From positions 24,224-88,223 of the forward strand of contig JAEWAF010000055.1 of NCBI GenBank assembly GCA_023391815.1: a DNA stretch of 64,000 nucleotides. The letters run 5' to 3'. Positions 1 to 10,309 of the stretch are shown here, piece by piece. The translations under genes and the position numbers were made by a program. The notes below the pieces were generated by a model that was not told the origin of the DNA, did not search any database, and saw only the letters and a list, made by a program, of their open reading frames with translations. This DNA is from Pseudomonadota bacterium. Lineage in GTDB: Bacteria; Pseudomonadota; Gammaproteobacteria; Steroidobacterales; Steroidobacteraceae. How positions within the stretch are numbered: the stretch's first letter is position 1; the number at the start of each line of letters is the position of its first letter.

Positions 1-17
1 CGAGCCCGGAGAACTTT

Positions 18-1958
18 GTGTCTGTATCGACGGCCGAGCTGTCGTGGCGCGTGCTCGGCTTCGTCAATGGGCTGCGGCTGCTCGCCTCGTCATCGCTCGC
101 GGTTTTGTTCGTCTCGATCATGCCCGAGACCTTCGGGCAGCTCGACCCCGCGCTGTTTGCCGGCGCGGCGACCGCCTATTTTTTGTATGCAGTGATCTCG
201 GTCAGCAGCATCCGGCGGCGCTCGCCCGACATCGTGCTGCAAACCTGGACCGGCGTGTTCGCCGACGTGCTGGTCCTATCGCTGCTCACCTACGCGAGCG
301 GCGGTGTGAATGGCGGCATCTCGGCGCTCGTGGTGCTGTCCATCGGTGCGGCCAGCTTCATTCTGCGTCGGCGGCTGGCCATGGCAATCGCCGTGGCCGC
401 CGCGCTCGCCATGCTGGTGCAGCCCGTAATCTCGATGCTCGCCAATGTCGACGCGACCAGCGAGTTCACGACCGCCGCCATTTCCGGTGCATTGACTATC
501 GTCATCGCACTCGGCATCTCGCAGCTCGCGCGAGTCATGCGTCAGAACGAGGAGATCAATCGGCAACGCGAAGCCGCCAACATCGAGCTCACCGAATTGC
601 AGCGGATGCTGTCCGAGCATCTGCGCGAGGGCGTGCTCATCGTGGACGGCGAGAACAAAGTTTCAATGATCAGCGACACCGCCGCGAGCTTGCTCCAGGG
701 CGGCAGCGTGGCCGAAGGCTCCACTCTGAGCGATGTTTCCTCTCGGCTCGCCAACTTGCTGGATACCTGGCGTCGTTACTTCTGCGACGAGAGCCGTAGC
801 ACGCCGACCATGATGGGTTTCGACGGCGAGCGCCGGCTGCAACTGAAGTTCGTCTCGCTCGATCGCAGCACGCAAGGTCCGGCGCTGATCTTCGTCGAAG
901 ACAAGTCGCGCATAGCGTCGTTGTTGCCCGCATCGATGGTGCCTGCGACGGTGCAGGTGAATCAGGTGCCGGCACCGCGTGAGCCGGTGCCGCGTCCGGT
1001 TGCTCCTCCGCCTGTGCCGACGCGAAACCAGAGTGCTCGTGGCGAGGTTGCTCGAGAGCGTGCCTTCCAAAGTCCGTACGCGGCCGGCGGTTTACGTGAG
1101 CCGTCCTATGAGAGCGGCCAGTATGCCGGCGCGTTATCGCCGGCCAGTGCATTACGCACGAGCGAGCCCCGCGCCAATCCGTTTGACGATTCGGGTCGTC
1201 AGAGCCAGCCCCGCGCCAACACACTGCGAGAAAACATCGCGCGACAAAACAGCTTCCGCGCCGCGCTTCAAGAAGTCTCACCTTGGGAAAATCCACCGAA
1301 GCCGGCACCGCCACTGCCGCCGGCTGCTTCTGCTCCCGCCACCACCGCGGCTCAACCCCGGCGAGCCCAGCCACCGACCCGTCCGCCGGGGAACATGCTC
1401 ACCAACAACGATCCGCGTCTGCGCATCATCATTGGCAATGCTTTGCAGTTCGGCAAACGCGAGTCGGTGCGCCTGGAGCGCGTCGATCTGGCGTCGTGGT
1501 GCAAGGAGTTTCTCACCGAGTTCTGGCAAACCCAGGACATCGACGCCGATACTTTGCGGTTGAGCGCGCCGCGCGAGAACGTGCCGGTGCGAGCCGATCC
1601 GGCTCACCTGCACAAGCTGCTGTGGACGCTGTGTAACGATCTTCTTAAGTACGGGCGCGCGACCAACGCATACGATCCGGTGGAGATTCGCGTCGGCCGG
1701 AGCGCGACCACGCAACGTCGTTATCTCGATGTGATCGATCGTGGCTCGGCCATCGGTCCCGCCGATTCCAAGCGCGTCTTCGAACCGTTCCTGTCGGCCG
1801 GCAAGGCAGGCACGGGCATTTCCATGTTCGTATCGCGTGAGCTGTCGCCCGGCGTGCGTTCGGGAGCGAATAACGATCCTCGCCCGGGCGGCGGCGTCGT
1901 GTTCAGGTTGGTGTTCGCCGAAGCGCCCGCATCCAAGCCGGTCGAGAGCGAGGACTAG
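18..1958 (+). CDS. PilS-like membrane sensor, degenerate histidine kinase
   Basis: This is a membrane sensor resembling PilS, the kinase of the type IV pilus PilS/PilR system. About six hydrophobic segments lie in residues 10-170. A PAS-like segment follows (EGVLIVDGENKV near 205), then a Pro/Ala-rich linker at about 312-465, then a GHKL ATPase-like domain at about 465-635. An N-box relic (LCNDLLKYG) and a weak G1 box (DRGSAIGPADSKRVFEPF) can be seen. No HisKA phospho-acceptor motif of the H-E-[IL]-[KR]-[NT]-P type is visible; the linker occupies its place. The start is GTG, 4 nt after GGAGAA. No pilR follows; the next gene is an unrelated hydrolase, and upstream context is outside the window. 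The PilS-like topology is reasonably sure, but kinase activity is doubtful. Confidence 0.7.
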   Translation: MSVSTAELSWRVLGFVNGLRLLASSSLAVLFVSIMPETFGQLDPALFAGAATAYFLYAVISVSSIRRRSPDIVLQTWTGVFADVLVLSLLTYASGGVNGGISALVVLSIGAASFILRRRLAMAIAVAAALAMLVQPVISMLANVDATSEFTTAAISGALTIVIALGISQLARVMRQNEEINRQREAANIELTELQRMLSEHLREGVLIVDGENKVSMISDTAASLLQGGSVAEGSTLSDVSSRLANLLDTWRRYFCDESRSTPTMMGFDGERRLQLKFVSLDRSTQGPALIFVEDKSRIASLLPASMVPATVQVNQVPAPREPVPRPVAPPPVPTRNQSARGEVARERAFQSPYAAGGLREPSYESGQYAGALSPASALRTSEPRANPFDDSGRQSQPRANTLRENIARQNSFRAALQEVSPWENPPKPAPPLPPAASAPATTAAQPRRAQPPTRPPGNMLTNNDPRLRIIIGNALQFGKRESVRLERVDLASWCKEFLTEFWQTQDIDADTLRLSAPRENVPVRADPAHLHKLLWTLCNDLLKYGRATNAYDPVEIRVGRSATTQRRYLDVIDRGSAIGPADSKRVFEPFLSAGKAGTGISMFVSRELSPGVRSGANNDPRPGGGVVFRLVFAEAPASKPVESED

Positions 1959-1992
1959 CTATACTGATCGCATCACCTGAACGGAGAAGTCG

Positions 1993-2931
1993 ATGCGGAT
2001 CAGTTACGTCGCGCTCGCAAGCCTCTGCTTCGCGATGGCATCAACGTCGAATACGCAGAGTGGCAGCGACTTCAATTGCACATCGACTCGGACTGCGGAC
2101 GGCGCTCCGGCAATCGTTGAGACTACGTTGGGTAACACCCCCGCGCTCGTCCGAATCCCCGCGAAGATCACTCATTCGCCGATCGTGCTGTGGCACGGGT
2201 TCGGTCCGCCCGCGAGTGAGAAAGCCTTGATGGACGCGTTGCCGCTCGATGATGTGCCGGCGGTGAAGGTGTATCTGGGGTTGCCGATGTTCGGTGCGCG
2301 CGCGCCGGCCGGCGGCATGAGTGACCTCGCGCGTCGACAGCAGCAGGATCTGGGGACGTTGGTGTTCGAGCCGATGGTCATGGGCGCGGCCAAAGAGTTG
2401 CCGGCGGTGGTTCGCGCGCTCGAGCAGCGCGGTTGTTTGAAAGCGGGCGAGCGCATCGGTCTGTTCGGGTTTTCGGCCGGCGGGGCGGCGGCGCTTTACG
2501 CGCTGGCCGAAAGGGACGTGCCGATCGCGGCGGCCGTGACGTTGAACGCGTCAACAGGCCTGAGTGCATCCGTCAAGGCTTTCGAGCGTGCCACTAAAGG
2601 GTCATACCAGTGGACCGAGGCGGCGCGTACACTCGCGCGGCGCTCGGATGCTGCGGGTCGCGCGAAGGATATCGTCACAGGCAACCCGCCGCCGGCATTG
2701 CTGCTCATTCATGGTAGCGAAGACGCGATGCTGACCCCCGAGACCGCCCGTTCCTTGCATGCGACCTTGCTGCCGCTGTACCAGGCGGCGCATGCCGCGC
2801 AACGTCTGCAGCTCGCGGTCGTTCCCGGAATGGCGCACGCCTGGTCCAACACAGGGAACGTGGAAGCGTTGCGCGGCTCGATCGCTGCGTGGTTCCATAC
2901 ATATCTCTCAGCGTCGGGCACGCCCGGCTGA
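1993..2931 (+). CDS. Secreted alpha/beta hydrolase
   Basis: A 312-residue serine hydrolase of the alpha/beta fold, exported by an N-terminal signal (cleavage near residue 20, before the TQSGSDF stretch). The oxyanion region is HGFGPP. The nucleophile elbow is GFSAGG (near 163), the acid lies in HGSEDAML and the catalytic His in GMAHAW near the C-terminus. This order fits dienelactone-hydrolase or prolyl-oligopeptidase-like esterases. The substrate cannot be read from the sequence. It begins 34 bp after the sensor gene with GGAGAAG upstream of its ATG, and the next exported protein follows after 22 bp, so the three may be co-transcribed. Confidence 0.8.
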   Translation: MRISYVALASLCFAMASTSNTQSGSDFNCTSTRTADGAPAIVETTLGNTPALVRIPAKITHSPIVLWHGFGPPASEKALMDALPLDDVPAVKVYLGLPMFGARAPAGGMSDLARRQQQDLGTLVFEPMVMGAAKELPAVVRALEQRGCLKAGERIGLFGFSAGGAAALYALAERDVPIAAAVTLNASTGLSASVKAFERATKGSYQWTEAARTLARRSDAAGRAKDIVTGNPPPALLLIHGSEDAMLTPETARSLHATLLPLYQAAHAAQRLQLAVVPGMAHAWSNTGNVEALRGSIAAWFHTYLSASGTPG

Positions 2932-2953
2932 GTTACTTACGGGCGGAGCTCTC

Positions 2954-3637
2954 ATGAGAATCAGTCGGATTGCGTTGTTGATGATGGCGTTTGCGGTACA
3001 GCCGGTGCAGTCGTGGGCCGAAGGCGGCGTGGTCGATTACATCGAGGCCAAGGAACTCAACAATCCGCCGCCGAAGATGGCTCTGGAGGCGTTCGACCGG
3101 TTCGAGATCGCGCCGATCGCGATGGTCGCGCCGTACGCTGGCCAGCCCGCGAACGAGCAGGCCAAGGAGCGCTTGCAGGCCAATCTCGATGAACGGGTGC
3201 CGCCGGTGCTGAACGAGTGGAGCGGCAAGCCTGCGAAGAACGATCCCCCGCGCGTGCTCCGGATCGAGCCGACCATTCGTCACGTGAAATTCGTCAGCGG
3301 CAAAGCGCGCCTGTGGGCCGGTGCGTTCGCTGGCGGAACGGCGGTGCTGATGACTGTGAAGATGAGCGACGCGGCGACCGGTGAAGTCATCGCCGAGCCC
3401 GAGTTCTATCAGCACGCCAACGCGTTCGGTGCCGCCTATTCGTTCGGCGCCACCGACAAGGCCATGCTGATCCGTGTGACCGACCTGGTGACCGGTTATT
3501 TGAAGTCGAACTACGTCGCCGCGGTGGGCGGCCCGACCGGCAAGGAAGACAAGGCGGCCGAGCAGGACAAGGCCAAGTCGAAGAAGGACAAGAAGGGCGA
3601 CGAGAAGGGGGCTACTGATCAGCAGTCGGCGCAGTAG
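2954..3637 (+). CDS. Exported protein, DUF4410-like
   Basis: A 227-residue exported protein with a signal peptide ending near QSWAEG. Its core (FEIAPIAM, PRVLRIEPTI, GKARLWAGAFAGG, SDAATGEVIAEPEF) resembles DUF4410-type proteins, whose molecular role is unknown. The C-terminus is a Lys/Asp/Glu-rich low-complexity tail from about residue 195. The frame is open further upstream into the preceding hydrolase, but the ATG at 2954 preceded by GCGGAG and followed by a signal peptide is the natural start. The family assignment is tentative; coding status is firm. Confidence 0.65.
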   Translation: MRISRIALLMMAFAVQPVQSWAEGGVVDYIEAKELNNPPPKMALEAFDRFEIAPIAMVAPYAGQPANEQAKERLQANLDERVPPVLNEWSGKPAKNDPPRVLRIEPTIRHVKFVSGKARLWAGAFAGGTAVLMTVKMSDAATGEVIAEPEFYQHANAFGAAYSFGATDKAMLIRVTDLVTGYLKSNYVAAVGGPTGKEDKAAEQDKAKSKKDKKGDEKGATDQQSAQ

Positions 3638-3725
3638 TAAGTCGCGCGGCTCCGGCAAACGCCGCGGCTGGCGCTTATCGAAGTTTCTGCCGAGCGCAGC
3701 CACCCGCAAGCGGTGGCTGCGCATT

Positions 3726-4481
3726 TTGCGTTCAGCGCCCCTGACCTTGCAGCTGGTCGTGGTGCTGCTGTTGACCGTGTCCACCTGGTTCGCGATCAAC
3801 TTCATCTATCAAGTGGTGCGCAAGCCCACCGAGCTGTTCTTTCCGGTCAGCGGCACGCTCTATAAATCGCCCGGCGAGACCTGGACGTCGTACGAGCCCA
3901 TCTTCCGCAAGCATTCCACCGAGACCATCAGTCCCGAATTGCTGGCCGCGCTCGCGCAAGTCGAAGGCTCGGGCAATCCCATCGTACGCACTTACTGGCG
4001 GTGGACCTTCACCCATAAGCCGTTCGATATCTATCGGCCGGCGTCCAGCGCGGTCGGCATGTATCAAATCACGGATGGCACGTTCGAAGAGACCAGCCGG
4101 TTGTGCATCCACGATCACAAGGTCGTGGACGACGGGCCGTGGAATGACTTCAAGTCATGCTGGTTCAACAGTTTGTATCTGCGCGTCATCCCGTCGCACG
4201 CGGTCGAGATGACCTCGGCCTATCTCGATCGTCGCATCGCGCTGATTCTCTACAAGTACGACATCCGCTCGGCGACGCTGAAACAAAAGCAGGATCTCGC
4301 CGCCGTGATTCATGTCTGTGGTGCTGGAGCCGGAGGCGCGTTCGCGAGGCGCGGCTTCCGTCCGCGCCCCGGCCAGCACTGCGGCGATCATTCCGTGCAG
4401 GGCTACATCGATCGAGTGAACCGGATGAAGAAGGTCTTCGCCGCGCTGGCGCAACAGCCTAAAGCTTCACTGTGGCAGTAG
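3726..4481 (+). CDS. SLT-type lytic transglycosylase, membrane anchored
   Basis: A membrane-anchored lysozyme-like protein predicted to cleave peptidoglycan. A hydrophobic anchor (LQLVVVLLLTVSTW) is followed by a periplasmic SLT-like domain with the likely catalytic Glu in AQVEGSGNP and a second motif SSAVGMYQIT, both typical of the fold. The start is uncertain. TTG at 3726 has GGTGG 9 nt upstream, but the frame stays open upstream and encodes an Arg/Lys-rich stretch (KRRGWRLSKF) suitable as a cytoplasmic tail. No ATG, GTG or TTG lies in that extension back to 3540; the best Shine-Dalgarno (GAAGGGGG) precedes CTG 3615 and ATC 3618. The 3' end overlaps the convergent VWA gene by 23 bp. Confidence 0.65.
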   Translation: MRSAPLTLQLVVVLLLTVSTWFAINFIYQVVRKPTELFFPVSGTLYKSPGETWTSYEPIFRKHSTETISPELLAALAQVEGSGNPIVRTYWRWTFTHKPFDIYRPASSAVGMYQITDGTFEETSRLCIHDHKVVDDGPWNDFKSCWFNSLYLRVIPSHAVEMTSAYLDRRIALILYKYDIRSATLKQKQDLAAVIHVCGAGAGGAFARRGFRPRPGQHCGDHSVQGYIDRVNRMKKVFAALAQQPKASLWQ

Positions 4482-6354
4482 CCTTCGACTCGATCGTCAC
4501 CGACTGAGCACGAGTCGTCTGGCCTTTGATACGCACGGAGTAGGTGCCGGGCATTACGCTGACCGGATCGCCGCCAGTCACACCGGCCGCGACGATCTGA
4601 CCTTGCGGCGTGACCACTTCGAAGCTGGCGCGCATCGACTGCGTCAATGCATTGCTCAAGCCGGCTGCATCCTTGGCATCGAAGTAGCTGCCATTGCCGA
4701 GCGACGCCCAGTGACTGAACGTGACGGCGAGCTTGGGGTCTTCGATGGCGAAGCCGACGATGTTGACTCGCACCGGCGTGCCGGCTTTGGTGAGCGCGGC
4801 GATGGCGGCGGCGGGGTCGCCACCGCAGGTTTCTTCGCCATCGGTCAGCAACACGATCAAACGCTCGCCTTTGATGGACGCGAGATCCGACGACACTTTC
4901 TCCAGCGACGCGCCGATCGGCGTGCGTGCGTTGTTCTTAGCTTCCAGCGCTTTGATCCGGGCATCGACCGCCGCGGCGTTGAGCGGGCTGACCGGAATGT
5001 CCAGATCGGTCTGGCACGAATCGACCTCGCGACCGAACACGCGCAGAGCGAACGGCGTCCCGGCCGGAATGCCGCTCGAGGTGAGCTTGGTCAATGTTTG
5101 TTTCGCGATGTCGATGCGACGCTGACCGCCGAGCTTCTGGAGCATGCTGCCGGACGCGTCGAGGATGATTTCGATACCGCCGCCGGCCGCTACCGCATTC
5201 GCCGCGGTGACGACCAGTTTGCCCGGCTCTTGCTTCGCCGGCGTGATGCGAATCGTGGCCTTCGCGAGCGTGGTGTGCGACTGACCGGTCGCGTACCAGA
5301 GCTCATACTCACCGGCCTGCAATGGCGCGAGCAGCTTCGCGGGATTGCCACGCGAAGGATACTCATAGTTTCCGCTGGTGCCTTCCTTCGCACCCTTCGG
5401 AACGATGGTGATGTAGTCGGACTGATTGTTCGGTCCTTTCCACGTCACATTGAACGTGCTGCCCGCGACAGCTTCCGCCGGTCCTTGCAACGAGGCGGTG
5501 ACGGCGCCGACAGTGATCTTGGTCGACGCCAGCGTGGCGTAAGTCTGGCCGGTGAGATAACGGACTTCGTACTGGCCGCCTGCATCGGGAGCCCGCAGCT
5601 GCACGGGATTGCCGGCTGCCGTGTACTCGTACTGTTTGTAGTAACGATCGGGCGAGCCGACCGGCACGATGGTGATGAAGTCCTGCGGATTGTTCGGGCC
5701 TTGCCATTTCACCGCGAACTCCGCGCCGGCGCTGACTTGCGCCGGAGCGCTCACGCTGCCGTCGACCTTGCCGATGGTCAGCTTGCGCGAGCCGATGACT
5801 TTGTCGCCGTCTCCCAGGAAGTAACGCAGCTCATATTCGCCATCCGCGTCCGGCACGCGGAGCTTCGCAGGGTTCCCGTTGCGCGTGTATTCATAGACGA
5901 TGTACGGGCGCTCGGCATTGCCGATGGCGACGTAATCGCGATCGTTGTTCGGGCCGGTCCATTTGACCTTGATCTCCGCGCCGGCCGCGGCTTGCGCCGG
6001 ACCGTCCAGAGTCGCGGTGACCGCGATCGCTTTGATCGGCTGGCGCGTCAACGTCGGATACGGGCTGTTCGAGCCGAGCATCCGAATTTCATAATCGCCG
6101 GCGGTCGCCGGCATCCGTAACTCGACCTTGCCGGAAGGGGCGGCGTATTCATACGCGTCGTAGCGGCCCTCGGGCGCACCCTTGGGAACGATGGTGATGA
6201 AGTTTCTCGGATCGGTGCTGCCGGTGAAGGTGACGGTGATGCCCGTGCCGATGTTCGCCGCTGCCGGTCCTTTCAAGGCCGGCGCGCCCCACGCCAGGGA
6301 CGTGCCGAGCAGAAACAACCAAACGATTCTCGACAGCGTCGATCGGACCAGCAT
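4459..6354 (-). CDS. Secreted VWA-domain protein with four beta repeats
   Basis: A 631-residue exported protein. A signal peptide (residues 1-23) is followed by four imperfect repeats of about 86-88 residues (roughly 25-112, 113-197, 198-285, 286-372). Each repeat carries a GP..AG pattern, [VT].[WF].G, a D[FY][IV][TA]I strand, a YEY motif and a final Y or W before the last strand. A von Willebrand A domain follows at about 395-570, with the metal-binding DASGS and DGEE motifs, and a short C-terminal beta domain (VSVMPGTYSVRI). VWA domains bind metal-dependent ligands; the ligand here is unknown. It stands alone and is convergent with the transglycosylase gene, overlapping it by 23 bp. Confidence 0.75.
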   Translation of the reverse strand: MLVRSTLSRIVWLFLLGTSLAWGAPALKGPAAANIGTGITVTFTGSTDPRNFITIVPKGAPEGRYDAYEYAAPSGKVELRMPATAGDYEIRMLGSNSPYPTLTRQPIKAIAVTATLDGPAQAAAGAEIKVKWTGPNNDRDYVAIGNAERPYIVYEYTRNGNPAKLRVPDADGEYELRYFLGDGDKVIGSRKLTIGKVDGSVSAPAQVSAGAEFAVKWQGPNNPQDFITIVPVGSPDRYYKQYEYTAAGNPVQLRAPDAGGQYEVRYLTGQTYATLASTKITVGAVTASLQGPAEAVAGSTFNVTWKGPNNQSDYITIVPKGAKEGTSGNYEYPSRGNPAKLLAPLQAGEYELWYATGQSHTTLAKATIRITPAKQEPGKLVVTAANAVAAGGGIEIILDASGSMLQKLGGQRRIDIAKQTLTKLTSSGIPAGTPFALRVFGREVDSCQTDLDIPVSPLNAAAVDARIKALEAKNNARTPIGASLEKVSSDLASIKGERLIVLLTDGEETCGGDPAAAIAALTKAGTPVRVNIVGFAIEDPKLAVTFSHWASLGNGSYFDAKDAAGLSNALTQSMRASFEVVTPQGQIVAAGVTGGDPVSVMPGTYSVRIKGQTTRAQSVTIESKATATVKL

Positions 6355-6427
6355 GGCGGACCTATGAAGTGGGCGCGGGAACGCCCATCTTAGGGACGCC
6401 CGCGCCAGAGCGCCTCGGCCGGAGGGG

Positions 6428-6856
6428 TTAGCCCACCTTGCGCTGCTGCTGTTTCGCTTCCCGGGCGAAATGCTCCCCGTACTTGCGATCGATGTGCATT
6501 ATGTGAGACCGCAGCCACAGCTCCAGATAATCGAAGAAGTCTTTGGTGAACGAGCCGGAGCCGGCCAGAAAAGCCTGCTTGTGATCCGCCAGCTCCTTGA
6601 GCAGGCGCGCGTGAATGCCTTTGTGAATCTCCAGCTGCGGGTAGCGCTGGCGGCTCAGCATGGTTTCTTCTTCCCGGAAATGGCGCACCGTGATGGTTTC
6701 GAGATGTTGCAGCAGCCGAGCCAGTTCGGCCTTGCCGGCGCCGGCATGTGAGCGGTCGTACAGCGCATTCATCGCATCGACGATGTCGTGGTGCTGATGG
6801 TTCATTTCATCGACCAGAACGTCGTATTTATTCGAATCCCAGGTAAACAGAGTCAT
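6428..6856 (-). CDS. Bacteriohemerythrin
   Basis: A 142-residue cytoplasmic hemerythrin, an O2-binding di-iron four-helix bundle. The iron ligands can be followed in order: HQHHDIVDAMN near the N-terminus, HFREEETML, HKGIHARLL and HIMHIDRKY (H...D at the end). The frame is open upstream, but the ATG at 6856 gives the canonical N-terminus MTLFTWD and has AGGAT about 10 nt upstream. The gene is divergent from an MFS transporter. A second, exported hemerythrin-domain protein occurs at 13965-14666. Confidence 0.88.
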   Translation of the reverse strand: MTLFTWDSNKYDVLVDEMNHQHHDIVDAMNALYDRSHAGAGKAELARLLQHLETITVRHFREEETMLSRQRYPQLEIHKGIHARLLKELADHKQAFLAGSGSFTKDFFDYLELWLRSHIMHIDRKYGEHFAREAKQQQRKVG

Positions 6857-7025
6857 GTCGGGCTGATCCTTCCAGTTGTCACACTCCTGCAAGGCGACCT
6901 CCCGGCGGGGTGTCTGAACCGGGGGAAGCCCGTAATGACCGCGGTGAATTCCGGATGGCCCACGAGGCCGACCATTCGTGCGAGAATCCGCGCCCGAAAA
7001 TCCCTTCAATCACTCCCGGAAGCGA

Positions 7026-8312
7026 ATGACTCAGAGGTCGGCGTCGGGCGGCGCGGGCAACTCGCCGCGGCGGGTGCTGTTTGCGAGCTTGATCGGCACC
7101 ACCATCGAATATTTCGACTTTTACATCTACGCGACGGCGGCCGTGCTGGTGTTCCCGAAGCTGTTCTTTCCGGCGGGAGACCCGGCCTCGGCGACGCTGC
7201 AGTCGCTGGCCACGTTCGCGCTGGCGTTTTTCGCGCGGCCGCTGGGATCGGCGCTGTTCGGTCATTTCGGCGATCGCGTCGGGCGCAAGGCCACGCTGGT
7301 CGCGGCGCTGCTGACGATGGGGCTGTCGACGGTGTTCATCGGCCTGCTGCCGACCTATCAGACCATCGGCTTGTGGGCGCCGGCGCTGCTGGCTTTATGT
7401 CGCCTCGGTCAGGGGCTGGGCTTGGGCGGCGAGTGGGGCGGGGCGGTGCTGCTGGCGACCGAGAACGCGCCGCCGGGCAAACAGGCCTGGTACGGCATGT
7501 TTCCACAGCTCGGGGCGCCGCTGGGCTTCCTGTGTTCGACAGGTGTGTTCTTGTTGTTGACCGAATATTTGAGCGACGCCGAATTCTTCGTGTGGGGCTG
7601 GCGGGTGCCGTTCATCGCGAGCGCGCTGCTGGTGTTCGTCGGCTTGTACGTCCGGCTGCGTCTGCATGAAACGCCGGCGTTCCAGAAGGCCATCGATAAC
7701 AACGAGCGCGTCCGCCTGCCGATGCTGACGGTGCTCGGCAAACATCCATCGACGCTGATTCTCGGCACGTTCGCGGCCACCGCGACGTTTGTGATTTTCT
7801 ACTTGATGACGGTGTTCTCGCTGAGCTGGGGCACGAGCGCGCTCGGCTACTCCCGCCAGGAATTCCTGGTGCTGCAGATGATCGGCGTGCTGTTCTTCGC
7901 GCTCACGATCCCGGTGTCGGCGGTGATCGCCGACCGGCGCGGCCGGCTGGCGATGCTGATCGCGGCGACGCTCGGCATCATGGCGTTCGGCCTGTTCTTC
8001 GAGCCGCTGTTCGGCTCGGACTCGCCGCTTCGTGTGGTCATATTCCTTGCGACAGGGCTGGGCCTGATGGGCCTGACCTACGGGCCGCTCGGTACGGCAC
8101 TTTCGGAGTTGTTTCCGACCTCGGTCCGGTACACTGGCGCCTCTTTGACTTTCAACCTCGCCGGCATCGTCGGCGCCTCGCTCGCGCCGTACGTGGCCAC
8201 CTGGCTCGCCACGCACTATGGCCTGGCGTATGTCGGCTATTACCTCACGGCCGCGGGCGCGCTGACTTTGCTGGCGCTGCTCTTGATCCGTCGGCCGCAG
8301 CCACAACCTTAA
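7026..8312 (+). CDS. MFS transporter, metabolite:H+ symporter (MHS) family
   Basis: A 428-residue inner-membrane permease with about 12 hydrophobic segments. The N-terminal GTTIEYFDFYIYAT signature and the loop 2-3 motif GHFGDRVGRKATL are typical of the MHS family (proline/betaine, shikimate, citrate and related carriers). The loop 8-9 counterpart is ADRRGRLAM. The substrate is not predictable. ATG 7026 was chosen over an upstream in-frame GTG (6978) because GGAAG precedes it closely and family members start here. It is divergent from the bacteriohemerythrin gene, and ybiT follows after 40 bp. Confidence 0.82.
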   Translation: MTQRSASGGAGNSPRRVLFASLIGTTIEYFDFYIYATAAVLVFPKLFFPAGDPASATLQSLATFALAFFARPLGSALFGHFGDRVGRKATLVAALLTMGLSTVFIGLLPTYQTIGLWAPALLALCRLGQGLGLGGEWGGAVLLATENAPPGKQAWYGMFPQLGAPLGFLCSTGVFLLLTEYLSDAEFFVWGWRVPFIASALLVFVGLYVRLRLHETPAFQKAIDNNERVRLPMLTVLGKHPSTLILGTFAATATFVIFYLMTVFSLSWGTSALGYSRQEFLVLQMIGVLFFALTIPVSAVIADRRGRLAMLIAATLGIMAFGLFFEPLFGSDSPLRVVIFLATGLGLMGLTYGPLGTALSELFPTSVRYTGASLTFNLAGIVGASLAPYVATWLATHYGLAYVGYYLTAAGALTLLALLLIRRPQPQP

Positions 8313-8352
8313 GCCTTCATTTTCAAGTCCTCGCCCATTCCAACACGCGCCA

Positions 8353-9957
<1,605 letters not shown>

Positions 9958-9968
9958 GCTATCGGACC

Positions 9969-10002
9969 GGCGCCCGCGCCGCCGCACTGGCGGTGGGGCG
10001 CC
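9969..10002 (+). terminator. Possible ybiT terminator hairpin
   Basis: Arms GGCGCCC (9969-9975) and GGGCGCC (9996-10002) are perfectly complementary and enclose an inner CCGCC/GGCGG pair. It starts 12 bp after the ybiT stop. The following GTCTTAT is only weakly T-rich. Confidence 0.45.
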
Positions 10003-10029
10003 GTCTTATCGGGTATTCATCCAAAATAC

Positions 10030-10059
10030 TCGTCACGGCGGCCCTGGCCCGTGTATAGT
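10030..10059 (+). promoter_or_regulatory. Candidate promoter for the RRM gene
   Basis: TCGTCA (10030-10035) and TATAGT (10054-10059) are spaced by 18 bp. Each has four or more matches to the sigma-70 hexamers. It would give a leader of roughly 245 nt before the RRM start codon. Confidence 0.35.
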
Positions 10060-10309
10060 GCCCGCGGCTCGTCACCTTTCTCTTTATCTTTTCTTGGTCA
10101 AAAGGCGTTTCCGCCTCACCCGATGCCGGCCTCTCACTCCGGCGCGACCAACTCAACCTAAACCGAATCGTTGCCGAACCATGGTGGGTCGTGCGCTTTG
10201 CACAGCCCGTTTCTGCGACCTGTTTAGGCGTTCTTCCCACGGAAGTGAGGGACGCGTTGAGTGCCGGCCCGATGGATGCCGGCAGGTTCGCGTATTGTTG
10301 GAGTTTCGA

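Larger units (their letters stand above)
9958..10309. other. Intergenic region between ybiT and the RRM gene
   Basis: A 352-bp gap holding the hairpin at 9969-10002, a candidate promoter at 10030-10059 and then about 245 nt of apparently untranslated leader with pyrimidine-rich tracts (about 10070-10095). The downstream reading frame is open back to 10058, but that sequence lacks protein-like character and the RRM fold starts only at 10310. Confidence 0.5.

Noticed and set aside
4603..6120. 505-codon open frame on the plus strand
   Set aside because: It is the complement of the VWA-protein gene; the translation is Arg/Asp-rich and repetitive only because the sense gene is.
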